From Paludibacteraceae bacterium (GTDB lineage Bacteria > Bacteroidota > Bacteroidia > Bacteroidales > Paludibacteraceae): 64,000 bases of DNA. Below are positions 1 through 6,728 of the stretch, one piece after another. Made by a program: the position numbers and the translations under genes. Location of the stretch: the NCBI GenBank assembly GCA_024401645.1, contig JAKSKR010000001.1, forward strand, positions 62,001-126,000, read 5' to 3'. The stretch's first letter is position 1. Every line of letters starts with the position of its first letter. The notes beneath the pieces were generated by a model. That model worked only from the letters and a program-made list of their open reading frames with translations. It was not told the DNA's origin and made no database searches.

Positions 1-20
1 AATTAATGCATAAATCATAA

Positions 21-35
21 GTGCTATTGTAGCAC
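21..35. other. Short inverted repeat
   Basis: A 6-bp perfect stem (GTGCTA / TAGCAC) with a 3-nt loop lies in the AT-rich space beyond the end of the lyase operon. No clear T-run follows on either strand, so it is at best a weak terminator or a leader element of a gene off the left edge. Confidence 0.3.
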
Positions 36-99
36 TTGAATTAAAAGGGTGAACATCCATCATTAATTACGTAAACGTCTAACTTATTAAGTTTATCTG

Positions 100-128
100 C
101 AAATATAGCCTAATACGCTATAAAACAA
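100..128 (-). promoter_or_regulatory. Bacteroidota-type promoter pointing off the left edge
   Basis: On the minus strand TTG (126-128) is followed after 18 nt by TATATTTG (100-107), a full match to the Bacteroidota -33/-7 pattern. It sits after the stop of the operon's last visible gene. This suggests that a separate transcript starts here and that the lyase operon ends near position 202. Bases 1-201 contain no gene that I can see. Confidence 0.55.
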
Positions 129-201
129 TAAAATGGAATTATATCCCCAACGAATTGCACTAATTACTCTAATTTACATAGTAGGCAATTATACTAATTT
201 T

Positions 202-897
202 TCACTTCTTGAATATTAGCCAATTAGAACCATTAACCAGTGGGTGCTGCACTGTGGTGCTACCGTTGGCATTTCGCCACCAGGTGTAGTCCCAGTCTTT
301 GCCCATTTCCATGTAGAGGGCATTGCTGACGTGCATTTGTTCCAATTCGAGCAAGAAGCGCCATAGCGGCATGGCAATGGTCGACTCGAAGAAGAAAAGG
401 GTGTCATCTTTCTCGCAAAGAACGCGGTAGTAGGCAATGTGTTCGGGGCCCTTGGGATATTTCTCTTGCGTTTGGCCCTTATAGACCACCAGGCACTGCC
501 CATAGGCACAGGCAATGTTGTCGGCTTGCAAGGCCGTGGCATACTCGTCGTTGTTGCAGAACTTCCAGCTGCCGTCGGTATAATAGATGAAGCCGCCGCT
601 GTTGTTGCCGCACTTGAAACCCTTGTAGTAGGTGCCGCCGGCAATGTGGTTGCCCCCAATGTTAATGTGGTCGAACCCAGGTTTAATGAGTCCCGTAAAG
701 GCAGCTGCCGTGCAGAAAACTACGTTGGCGTCGGTGGTGTCGGGTGCGGTGCCGCAAGCCAAGTCTATTTGGCTAAACTTGGGCATGCGCAAGGCAAAGC
801 TGTCTGTTTGGGTGCAAATGGTGTGCTGGGCACTTGCGGTTGCAGTGAAAAAGAAATAGCCCCAGCATAGTAGGGCTATTCGTTTATAGAGCTTCAT
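202..897 (-). CDS. Exported protein, NAGPA/phosphodiester-glycosidase-like
   Basis: A 231-residue protein with a clear signal peptide (about residues 1-23, ending ATASAQ). The mature part loosely follows the phosphodiester glycosidase (NAGPA/DUF2233-type) plan. It has a central IN-x-GG patch followed by GGFIYYTDGSW, then a late helix followed by SNALYMEMG where family members carry an Asn-Ala-Leu-Tyr-Leu-Asp-Gly-like motif. Key glycines of that motif are not all conserved, so activity is uncertain. It starts 1 nt after the acyltransferase stop and is the last gene of the lyase/FabG/ACP/acyltransferase operon. That position suggests a periplasmic or surface step for the same product. The family call is by eye only; a hypothetical secreted protein is the safe fallback. 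Confidence 0.5.
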   Translation of the reverse strand: MKLYKRIALLCWGYFFFTATASAQHTICTQTDSFALRMPKFSQIDLACGTAPDTTDANVVFCTAAAFTGLIKPGFDHINIGGNHIAGGTYYKGFKCGNNSGGFIYYTDGSWKFCNNDEYATALQADNIACAYGQCLVVYKGQTQEKYPKGPEHIAYYRVLCEKDDTLFFFESTIAMPLWRFLLELEQMHVSNALYMEMGKDWDYTWWRNANGSTTVQHPLVNGSNWLIFKK

Positions 898-898
898 C

Positions 899-1780
899 TT
901 AATTCCAGAATTTGTAGAAGTTAAACCATTGTTCGGGGTGAACTTTCATGCGTTCTTCCAATACGGCAACGTACTGGTCGAGCAACTGCATTTCCTGTTT
1001 CTTCTCGGCGCTTCGTTTTGGCGGGTCGGCAAAGAAGAAGTTGAAACTGTAGCGGTGGGTGTCTTCCTTCTCTGAAAAATAGAAGACTACCGGAAGGTGC
1101 ATGCGCGATGCAATGAGGAACGGTCCTGCCGGAAATTTGGCCTCGTGGCCCATGAAGGTGTGGGTGAGTACCTTGTTCTCGTTAATGTAGCGGTCGCCCT
1201 GGAAGCAGACGTACTCGTTGTTGTCGAGTGCCTTCTTAATGTTGAAGATGGTTGCCATCTCGTCGTCGTTCACCGGAATGACCTTGTAGTTGCGTCCGCC
1301 AACGGCAGCCTCGACCTGCTCCTTAATCTTCTGGTATTCGGCATCGTACATCACAATGTTAATCTTCTTGCTGTAGTCGCCGAAGAACTGTCCGCCCAGT
1401 TCCCAGTGGCCGAAGTGTGCGCCAATCATCACCACGCCCTGTCCGCTGTTCAGCACGTTAAGGAAACGTTCGTAGTCGTTGAAGTCGTACTTGAAGTTCT
1501 TGTCGTAGCCCGAAGGCGCCGAAATCTTGTCGATGATGATCTGTCCGAAACGGTAGTAGTGCTTGAACAGAAGGCAAAAACTGGCAAACCGTCCCTTGTG
1601 GTGAATGTTTCGCCAGTACCACCAACTTGCCCTGGTTGCCTTGGGGGCAAACGGAACGAAGTAGGGCACCACCAGCAACAGCAAGGCATAGGCAGCCTTA
1701 AGCCCACAGTGCTTGAGTAGGCCTATAAAAATGCGGTAGCCCAACGAGCCACCGCGTGTTTTACCTTTCCATTCTGGCAT
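899..1780 (-). CDS. LpxL/HtrB-type lysophospholipid acyltransferase
   Basis: A 293-residue protein of the lipid A biosynthesis acyltransferase family. The catalytic HX4E motif is visible as HFGHWE at about residues 122-127, inside IGAHFGHWELGG. The N-terminal part (about 20-45) is hydrophobic, as expected for membrane association. True LpxL/LpxM act on lipid A, but paralogues like this are regular members of flexirubin and aryl-polyene clusters, where they are thought to esterify the pigment to a lipid anchor. The setting between an ACP gene and an exported protein, below a tyrosine-lyase-like gene, favours that second role. The start ATG lies 14 nt after the ACP stop. The family is secure; the substrate is inferred. 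Confidence 0.85.
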   Translation of the reverse strand: MPEWKGKTRGGSLGYRIFIGLLKHCGLKAAYALLLLVVPYFVPFAPKATRASWWYWRNIHHKGRFASFCLLFKHYYRFGQIIIDKISAPSGYDKNFKYDFNDYERFLNVLNSGQGVVMIGAHFGHWELGGQFFGDYSKKINIVMYDAEYQKIKEQVEAAVGGRNYKVIPVNDDEMATIFNIKKALDNNEYVCFQGDRYINENKVLTHTFMGHEAKFPAGPFLIASRMHLPVVFYFSEKEDTHRYSFNFFFADPPKRSAEKKQEMQLLDQYVAVLEERMKVHPEQWFNFYKFWN

Positions 1781-1794
1781 AGGTTCCTGTTCCT

Positions 1795-2043
1795 TTATTT
1801 GTTGTTAATACGGCTATCTAGTAGGTCGTAGAGGTCGTTAAACGTCTTAACATTGGCAAAGTCTTCCTTCGACGTCTTAATGGCGAAAAGTCTTTCAACC
1901 ATAACAATGACGTCGACAATGTCTAGACTGTCAATTTCCAATGTTTCGCGTAGGTCGCCGTCGAGGGCGAAGTCTGCGCTGTCTTTCTCAAACTCTTCAG
2001 CCAACTGGTTGTTGATGGCGGTAATAATCTCTTGTCTCTCCAT
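1795..2043 (-). CDS. Acyl carrier protein (cluster-specific)
   Basis: An 82-residue acidic ACP with the phosphopantetheine attachment motif IDSLDIVDV; the serine is at about residue 39. I place the start at the ATG at 2043; the six codons further upstream begin with TTG and look like leader. It is not the housekeeping AcpP: it has no fabF neighbour, its sequence around the serine is divergent, and it lies inside the lyase operon. It would carry the aryl-primed or fatty acyl chain that FabG reduces and the acyltransferase transfers. Confidence 0.85.
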   Translation of the reverse strand: MERQEIITAINNQLAEEFEKDSADFALDGDLRETLEIDSLDIVDVIVMVERLFAIKTSKEDFANVKTFNDLYDLLDSRINNK

Positions 2044-2072
2044 TAGATTTTCCGTATTCAATTATAATTCGT

Positions 2073-2801
2073 TTAGGTGTAAAGGCCACCATTAACCGAA
2101 ATAGCCTGACCGGTAACGTAGCCAGCTTCCTTGCTTGCCAGGAAGCCAACAACAGCAGCTACCTCTTCTGGTGTGCCGAAGCGGTTAGCCGGAATCTGTT
2201 TCTTCAATTCAGCCTCGTCCAAGTCTTTGGTCATGTCGGTTTGAATGAAGCCTGGGCAAATAGCGTTAACGGTAACGTTCTTGCGGGCAACTTCCTGTGC
2301 CAATGCCTTGGTCGCACCAATCAAGCCACTCTTGGCAGCAGAATAGTTGGTCTGGCCTGGCAAACCCTTCAAGCCCGAAAGGGAAGACATGTTGATGATG
2401 CGGCCGAACTTCTTTACAAGCATATCCTTCAAAAGGACGCGGGTAACGTACATGAAACCGTAAAGGGTAGTGTCTACGACGCTTTCCCATTCTTCGTCGG
2501 TCATCCACATAAGCATGTTGTCGTGACGAATGCCGGCATTGTTAACCAATACGCTGATGTATTCGCCCTTGTGTGCCTCTTGCCAACCGCTGATGGCAGC
2601 TTCTACCGATTCTTTGTTAGCAACGTCGAATGGAAGAAGTTCGCCATCGCTACCTGCAGCCTTTACGGCTTCGAGGGTAGCATCGGCTTCAGCCTTGTTG
2701 CTGCGATAGTTGATGACTACGTAGTAACCCATCTGGGCCAATTTGATGGCGCATGCACGGCCAATGCCGCGAGAACCGCCTGTAATAAGTGCTATGTTCA
2801 T
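2073..2801 (-). CDS. fabG: FabG-type 3-oxoacyl-ACP reductase
   Basis: A 242-residue short-chain dehydrogenase/reductase. The NADP-binding TGGSRGIGRA is at residues 7-16, NNAG follows at about 87-90, and the catalytic Ser (SSLSG) precedes YSAAK. The length and the C-terminal GGLYT ending match FabG. It would reduce the 3-oxoacyl-ACP formed after each elongation cycle. The housekeeping copy is usually beside fabD/fabF/acpP; this one lies between the lyase and a divergent ACP, so it is probably dedicated to the aryl-lipid pathway. The gene starts 18 nt after the lyase stop. Confidence 0.88.
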   Translation of the reverse strand: MNIALITGGSRGIGRACAIKLAQMGYYVVINYRSNKAEADATLEAVKAAGSDGELLPFDVANKESVEAAISGWQEAHKGEYISVLVNNAGIRHDNMLMWMTDEEWESVVDTTLYGFMYVTRVLLKDMLVKKFGRIINMSSLSGLKGLPGQTNYSAAKSGLIGATKALAQEVARKNVTVNAICPGFIQTDMTKDLDEAELKKQIPANRFGTPEEVAAVVGFLASKEAGYVTGQAISVNGGLYT

Positions 2802-2819
2802 CTTATGATAATTTTCTTT

Positions 2820-4346
2820 TTAAATTTCAGTGTTCTTTAGGTATTCCTGCACCGCTGCTACGGAAGTGTAGAGAGGGTAGTCTTCGGTGAAGACTGGGAA
2901 TATCTTGCGAATGTCGTTGTAAACCTTCAAGGTAGCTGGCGCCAACTTGTCTTGAATCTTCAAGTAGTCTACTGCCTGTGCCATGGTCATGTAGTGGATG
3001 GCCATTACCTGGAAAGCGTTGTTGATGACGCGCTTTGCAATGAGGGCCGAGTTGGTACCCATGCTCACAATGTCTTGGTTGTCGTTGTTGTTCGGTATTG
3101 AGTGAACATACATCGGGTTCGACAGGGTTTGGCATTCGGCAGTGGTGCTGGTAGCGGTAAACTGCGATGCCTGTAGGCCGTAGTTCAAGCCAAGTACGCC
3201 CAAGTTCACGAACGGAGGAAGAATGCCCTCGTTGATGCGGTCGTGGAACAGGTAGTTCATCTGGCGTTCCATGGTCATGGTCATCTTGGTGATGGCAATC
3301 TTCAGCTTGTCCATCTCGAAGCTGACATAGTCGCCGTGGAAGTTGCCGCCGTGGTAAACGTTCTGTGTCTTTGCGTCGACAATTGGGTTGTCGCAAGCCG
3401 AGTTCACCTCGTTCTCGAGTACGCGTGCTGTGTTCTCGATGGTTTCCATGATAGGACCCAAAATTTGAGGGATGCAGCGTAATGAGTAGTAAGGCTGAAC
3501 CTTGTGCTTGAATATCTTGTCGTCTACGTGTTTGTAGAGCTCGTTTTCGCGTTTAAGCATGCATTGGCTGCCGGTGGCAATTTCGCGCAACTTCTCGGCA
3601 ACCTTCTGCTGTCCCCACTGGCGGCGGACGCCGTTGAGGGTCTCGTTCATAAGGTCGTCGAACGAAGCAACGATTTCGTTAACCAACACCGAGGCAGTAA
3701 GTGCCCAGTGCAAGAGGCGCTGTGCGTCGAACAGGTTAACCAAACCAATACCGGTCATGAACGATGTGCCGTTGGTGATTGAAAGGCCTTCGCGAATGTG
3801 AATTTCGAATGGCTTTATGTTGAGTTTCTTCAGCACGTCGCTTGCTGGCTGCCATTTGCCTTCGTAGTTGACCTTGCCTTCGCCAATGAGGGTGAGTGCC
3901 AAGTGTGCCAACTGTACCAAGTCGCCGCTGGCGCCTACGCTGCCATGCTCGGGTATGAATGGTATGATGCCTTCGTTGATGTAAGACTGAAGCAAGCGGA
4001 CAACGTCGGGGTGTACGCCACTTTCTGCCTGAAGGAATGTTCCTATGCGGGCAATCATTGCAGCCTTTACGTAAATGTTGGGAAGAGGCTCGCCTGCGCC
4101 TGTTGAATGGCTACGGATGATGTTGTACTGCAAGGCAGTGCGGTGCTCTTCGCTTACACGGTACTGGGCCATTGGACCAAAACCGGTGTTGATGCCGTAG
4201 ATGATTCTTTCGTGCGAAAACTTGTCAAGGAAGTCGTAGCTTTCTTGCAGCTCTTTTATGGTGTTGTCACTTATTTTCAGCTTTTTTCCGCCGTAAAGCA
4301 GATCCTTTATAAGCGATAGTGACAAGTAATCCTCTTCGTTTGTCAT
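2820..4346 (-). CDS. Aromatic amino acid ammonia-lyase, probably tyrosine ammonia-lyase
   Basis: A 508-residue member of the HAL/PAL/TAL family. The MIO-forming Ala-Ser-Gly is at residues 139-141 (HGSVGASGDLVQLAHL) and the catalytic Tyr50 lies in IYGINTGFG. The substrate-side motif IRSHSTGAGEPL and the long stretches NVYHGGNFHGDY and SIPNNNDNQDIVSMGTNSA resemble, as I recall it, the characterised tyrosine ammonia-lyase of Flavobacterium johnsoniae rather than the histidine-degrading HutH. No hut genes are nearby. The enzyme would release ammonia and give 4-coumarate, the starter of flexirubin/aryl-polyene-type pigments. It is first in its operon, behind a strong promoter match at 4368-4398. 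The family is near certain; tyrosine specificity is inferred. Confidence 0.88.
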   Translation of the reverse strand: MTNEEDYLSLSLIKDLLYGGKKLKISDNTIKELQESYDFLDKFSHERIIYGINTGFGPMAQYRVSEEHRTALQYNIIRSHSTGAGEPLPNIYVKAAMIARIGTFLQAESGVHPDVVRLLQSYINEGIIPFIPEHGSVGASGDLVQLAHLALTLIGEGKVNYEGKWQPASDVLKKLNIKPFEIHIREGLSITNGTSFMTGIGLVNLFDAQRLLHWALTASVLVNEIVASFDDLMNETLNGVRRQWGQQKVAEKLREIATGSQCMLKRENELYKHVDDKIFKHKVQPYYSLRCIPQILGPIMETIENTARVLENEVNSACDNPIVDAKTQNVYHGGNFHGDYVSFEMDKLKIAITKMTMTMERQMNYLFHDRINEGILPPFVNLGVLGLNYGLQASQFTATSTTAECQTLSNPMYVHSIPNNNDNQDIVSMGTNSALIAKRVINNAFQVMAIHYMTMAQAVDYLKIQDKLAPATLKVYNDIRKIFPVFTEDYPLYTSVAAVQEYLKNTEI

Positions 4347-4367
4347 TTTTTTAGGAACAATTTTTTA

Positions 4368-4398
4368 CAAAAATAACCAAAAATTATCTTTTATCAAC
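4368..4398 (-). promoter_or_regulatory. Promoter of the lyase operon
   Basis: On the minus strand TTG (4396-4398), a 20-nt spacer and TATTTTTG (4368-4375) match the TTG-N19-23-TAnnTTTG consensus. It lies 22 nt upstream of the lyase ATG. Confidence 0.7.
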
Positions 4399-4488
4399 GT
4401 GATTACTTATGTTATAAAATCTATTTTGATTTTATTAGCAAGTTTTTGCCCGACTTGCGCGGGGTGTACATGGGTGGAGGATGTGTAT

Positions 4489-4526
4489 AAAACGATAAAA
4501 GCCTCCCAGATGTCTGGAAGGCTTAA
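4489..4526 (-). terminator. Terminator after rpsT
   Basis: Inverted repeat: AAGCCTTCC-type arms at 4498-4510 and 4513-4524. Read on the minus strand it is followed by TTTTATCGTTTT. It ends the tRNA-Glu/rpsT transcript. Confidence 0.75.
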
Positions 4527-4549
4527 TATCTTTTTTTATCCTAGAATGA

Positions 4550-4804
4550 TTAAGCAAGTGCGTTAACCTTCTTTGCCAAGCTAGACTTCAAGTTAGCAGC
4601 CTTGTTCTTGTGGATAATGTTCTTCTTTGCGAGCTTGTCGAGTAAGCTATTTACCTTTGGAAGAAGTGCTACGGCTTCGCTCTTGTCAGTTGTTGCACGA
4701 AGTGCGCTAACTGCGTTACGAGTGGTCTTTGCGTAGTATCTATTGTGAAGGCGACGGACTTTAGCCTGTCTTACTCTCTTAATAGTTGATTTGTGATTTG
4801 CCAT
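4550..4804 (-). CDS. rpsT: 30S ribosomal protein S20
   Basis: An 84-residue, strongly basic protein with the S20 N-terminus [13 protein letters not shown] and the alanine/lysine-rich helical C-terminus. It binds 16S rRNA in the 30S body. The gene begins 23 nt after a tRNA-Glu gene with no promoter match between them, so it probably shares the tRNA transcript and is released by tRNA processing. A terminator follows the stop codon. Confidence 0.97.
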   Translation of the reverse strand: MANHKSTIKRVRQAKVRRLHNRYYAKTTRNAVSALRATTDKSEAVALLPKVNSLLDKLAKKNIIHKNKAANLKSSLAKKVNALA

Positions 4805-4827
4805 CTTATTTATAATCTTTAATTTTG

Positions 4828-4899
4828 TAGTCCATGGCGGAATCGAACCGCCCTTGCAAGAATGAAAATCTTGAGTACTAACCGATATACGAATGGACC
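4828..4899 (-). tRNA. tRNA-Glu (UUC), copy 2
   Basis: A 72-nt cloverleaf on the minus strand. The acceptor arms GGTCCAT / ATGGACT pair (with one G-U), the anticodon stem CAAGA / TCTTG encloses loop TTTTCAT with anticodon TTC, and the T-loop contains GGTTCGATTCC. The 3' CCA is not encoded. It is identical to the copy at 5013-5084; identity extends over 83 nt (4827-4909), including the 5' flank. Confidence 0.95.
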
Positions 4900-5012
4900 A
4901 GCCTTATAATTGCTCTTCTCTTTGTTCGATGGATTTCGGCTCTCTTGCCTAAAATCGATTGTTCCATCAGAACGTTTTTGAAAACCTGTCTTGCGACTTC
5001 TGTTTTCTTTCG

Positions 5013-5084
5013 TAGTCCATGGCGGAATCGAACCGCCCTTGCAAGAATGAAAATCTTGAGTACTAACCGATATACGAATGGACC
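5013..5084 (-). tRNA. tRNA-Glu (UUC), copy 1
   Basis: The same 72-nt cloverleaf as 4828-4899, base for base, with anticodon TTC. It lies 113 nt upstream of the second copy and behind the promoter at 5121-5151, so both tRNAs and rpsT appear to form one processed transcript. Confidence 0.95.
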
Positions 5085-5120
5085 AGCCTTATAAGATTTG
5101 CTTGTTTTGTTAAGCGAGTG

Positions 5121-5151
5121 CAAAGTTAGAGCATTGTTTTGAACTTTGCAA
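5121..5151 (-). promoter_or_regulatory. Promoter of the tRNA-Glu/tRNA-Glu/rpsT unit
   Basis: On the minus strand TTG (5149-5151), a 20-nt spacer and TAACTTTG (5121-5128). This full consensus match lies about 36 nt upstream of the first tRNA. Confidence 0.75.
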
Positions 5152-5180
5152 ATACTTTGGCAACTTTTTTTCTAAAATTT

Positions 5181-5795
5181 TTATTTTTCCTCGTCTGCCT
5201 GTGCTCTCGACTTCTTACCCAAGTAGCCGCCATGGTGGCGTTTTGCGTACTGTTCGCTGGTGTAGCCAATGGCAGTCATGGTGCCTACAACCAATATGTC
5301 GCCAATGACGGTCATCATTGTGGTTGAGGTGGTTGGAGTCAAGCCTAGCGGGCAAACTTCCTTCGGATTGCCGGTGTATAGGCAGATGTCTGCCGACTTT
5401 GCCAACTGGCTTTCCTTGCCGCCGGTAATGACGATGAACTTAACGTCGGGGCGAAGGCCGCGTGCCAAGGTGACGAGGTCGACAATCTCGTTTGTCTTGC
5501 CAGAATTGGAAATGAGAAGCATGATGTCGTTTGGCTGCAATATGCCTAGGTCGCCATGCTGGGCTTCCGATGGGTGCAAGAACACTGCTGGCGTTCCTGT
5601 TGAACTGAATGTGGTGGCTATGTTCATTGCTATCTGGCCAGCCTTGCCCATACCGCTTGTCACTAGTTTGCCACCTTTCTTGTTGACTTGTTCTACGATA
5701 AGGTCGATGGCTTTTGAGTAGTCGTCTGTAATGGGCAGGTTCATAATTGAATCAGCCTCGTGCTTTAGAATCTCTCTGATTTTTGATTCTTCCAT
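5181..5795 (-). CDS. SIS-domain sugar-phosphate isomerase, KdsD-like, no CBS domains
   Basis: A 204-residue protein that is one SIS (sugar isomerase) domain. It shows KdsD/KpsF family features: TSGMGKAGQIA at about 46-56, HPSEAQHGDLGIL, LISNSGKTNE and the loop PLGLTPTTSTTMM. The likely reaction is ribulose-5-phosphate to arabinose-5-phosphate, the first step to Kdo for lipopolysaccharide. Proteobacterial KdsD is about 320 residues with a C-terminal CBS pair; here the protein stops right after the SIS domain with a short charged tail. SIS-only versions are known in Bacteroides, so this is probably complete rather than truncated. It has its own promoter match inside the end of the upstream gene. 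Confidence 0.82.
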   Translation of the reverse strand: MEESKIREILKHEADSIMNLPITDDYSKAIDLIVEQVNKKGGKLVTSGMGKAGQIAMNIATTFSSTGTPAVFLHPSEAQHGDLGILQPNDIMLLISNSGKTNEIVDLVTLARGLRPDVKFIVITGGKESQLAKSADICLYTGNPKEVCPLGLTPTTSTTMMTVIGDILVVGTMTAIGYTSEQYAKRHHGGYLGKKSRAQADEEK

Positions 5796-5831
5796 TGTTC
5801 TCTATTTTCCGTGATTGCTTGAAAAACTTGG

Positions 5832-5862
5832 CAAAGTTACTTCTTTATCTTCGTATCTGCAA
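5832..5862 (-). promoter_or_regulatory. Promoter inside the end of the LOG-family gene
   Basis: On the minus strand TTG (5860-5862), 20 nt, then TAACTTTG (5832-5839). The element overlaps the last codons of the gene ending at 5837 and points at the SIS isomerase gene 37 nt downstream. Confidence 0.65.
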
Positions 5863-6409
5863 GTGTGCAAAGCCATTCTGCAATCTTGCTGACGCAAACG
5901 TCTACGTTATCGACTGGTATTAAGCCCTGTTGGAACATTTTCGGGGTGAAGCGTTCTTCGCGCATTATTTCTGCCAGGCTGATAAGGTGGCCGTAGAAAT
6001 TGTTCATGTTCAGAAGGAAGACGGGCTTCTTGTGTATGCCCACCTGGCCGCAAGCCACAACGTGGAAAATTTCGTCGAGCGTGCCGAATCCGCCCGGTAG
6101 TGCAATGAACAGGTCGCTTTTCTCCATCATGGTGTTCTTGCGCTCCACCATGTCGCCTGTTACGATGATGCGGTCGGCGCAGTTGCTGGCGAGACCGTTG
6201 TCGTACATGAACTGTGGCATGACGCCAATAACGGTGCCGCCGTTGGCGTTTACGCTGCTAGCCACGGCTTCCATTAAGCCCTGGTGCGTGCCGCCATAGT
6301 AAATGGTGTGGCGGTTCTTGCCAATCCATTCGCCTAGTTTGTGTGCCTGCTCGTAATATATAGGTGCCAGGTCGTCGCTGGCCGAGCAGAATATGCCGAT
6401 GTTTGCCAT
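5837..6409 (-). CDS. LOG-family phosphoribohydrolase (TIGR00730)
   Basis: A 190-residue Rossmann-fold protein with the family signature PGGFGTLDE at about residues 104-112 and YYGGTHQGLM nearer the N-terminus. Members hydrolyse the N-glycosidic bond of nucleoside 5'-monophosphates; the plant and actinobacterial ones activate cytokinins, while the bacterial role is often nucleotide salvage. It was long mis-annotated as lysine decarboxylase. Its length is normal for the family. It is upstream of the SIS isomerase on the same strand, but that gene has its own promoter. The family is secure; the physiological substrate is unknown. Confidence 0.9.
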   Translation of the reverse strand: MANIGIFCSASDDLAPIYYEQAHKLGEWIGKNRHTIYYGGTHQGLMEAVASSVNANGGTVIGVMPQFMYDNGLASNCADRIIVTGDMVERKNTMMEKSDLFIALPGGFGTLDEIFHVVACGQVGIHKKPVFLLNMNNFYGHLISLAEIMREERFTPKMFQQGLIPVDNVDVCVSKIAEWLCTLADTKIKK

Positions 6410-6728
6410 AATATTGCTTTTTCTTAAAGATAGCCTTTTTTGTTTTCTTTGCGCCTATTTTGAAACAATAATTTGAAATGTATGCTTAAATGTTTGCTAA
6501 AAGAAACCGATTTTGTCGTGAAATGTTCGCACGGCGTTAATTGTGTTTCTGCTTCCGCGAAAATAATACATAAGTTTTTTAAGGACTAAAATTACAACTT
6601 CACACTATTTTTTATATTTTTGTTTTTGATATTCGCAGTTGTGGTTCCTTACCGGAGGCTTATTACCTTATATAAGGCGCTGCAACGGCTTGAGGTGAAA
6701 TAACAATTTACTTAATTTTTAAAATAAT
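6410..6728. other. Divergent intergenic region (LOG gene / mdh)
   Basis: 319 nt without a gene. It holds the mdh -7 match at 6615-6622 and a 12-bp perfect palindrome (CCTTATATAAGG, 6666-6677) in the mdh leader. No convincing minus-strand promoter for the LOG gene was found. Confidence 0.6.
6615..6622 (+). promoter_or_regulatory. -7 element of the mdh promoter
   Basis: TATTTTTG matches TAnnTTTG. At the -33 position there is TTA instead of TTG. The transcript would have a leader of about 100 nt carrying the palindrome at 6666-6677. Confidence 0.5.

Noticed and set aside
2820-4346. Assignment as HutH for histidine degradation
   Set aside because: No hutU, hutI or formiminotransferase gene is nearby; the motifs and neighbours (FabG, ACP, acyltransferase) fit a tyrosine lyase in an aryl-lipid pathway better.
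4878-5123. 81-codon open frame on the minus strand
   Set aside because: It runs through both tRNA-Glu genes and their spacer; the apparent coding pattern is produced by the tRNA sequences.
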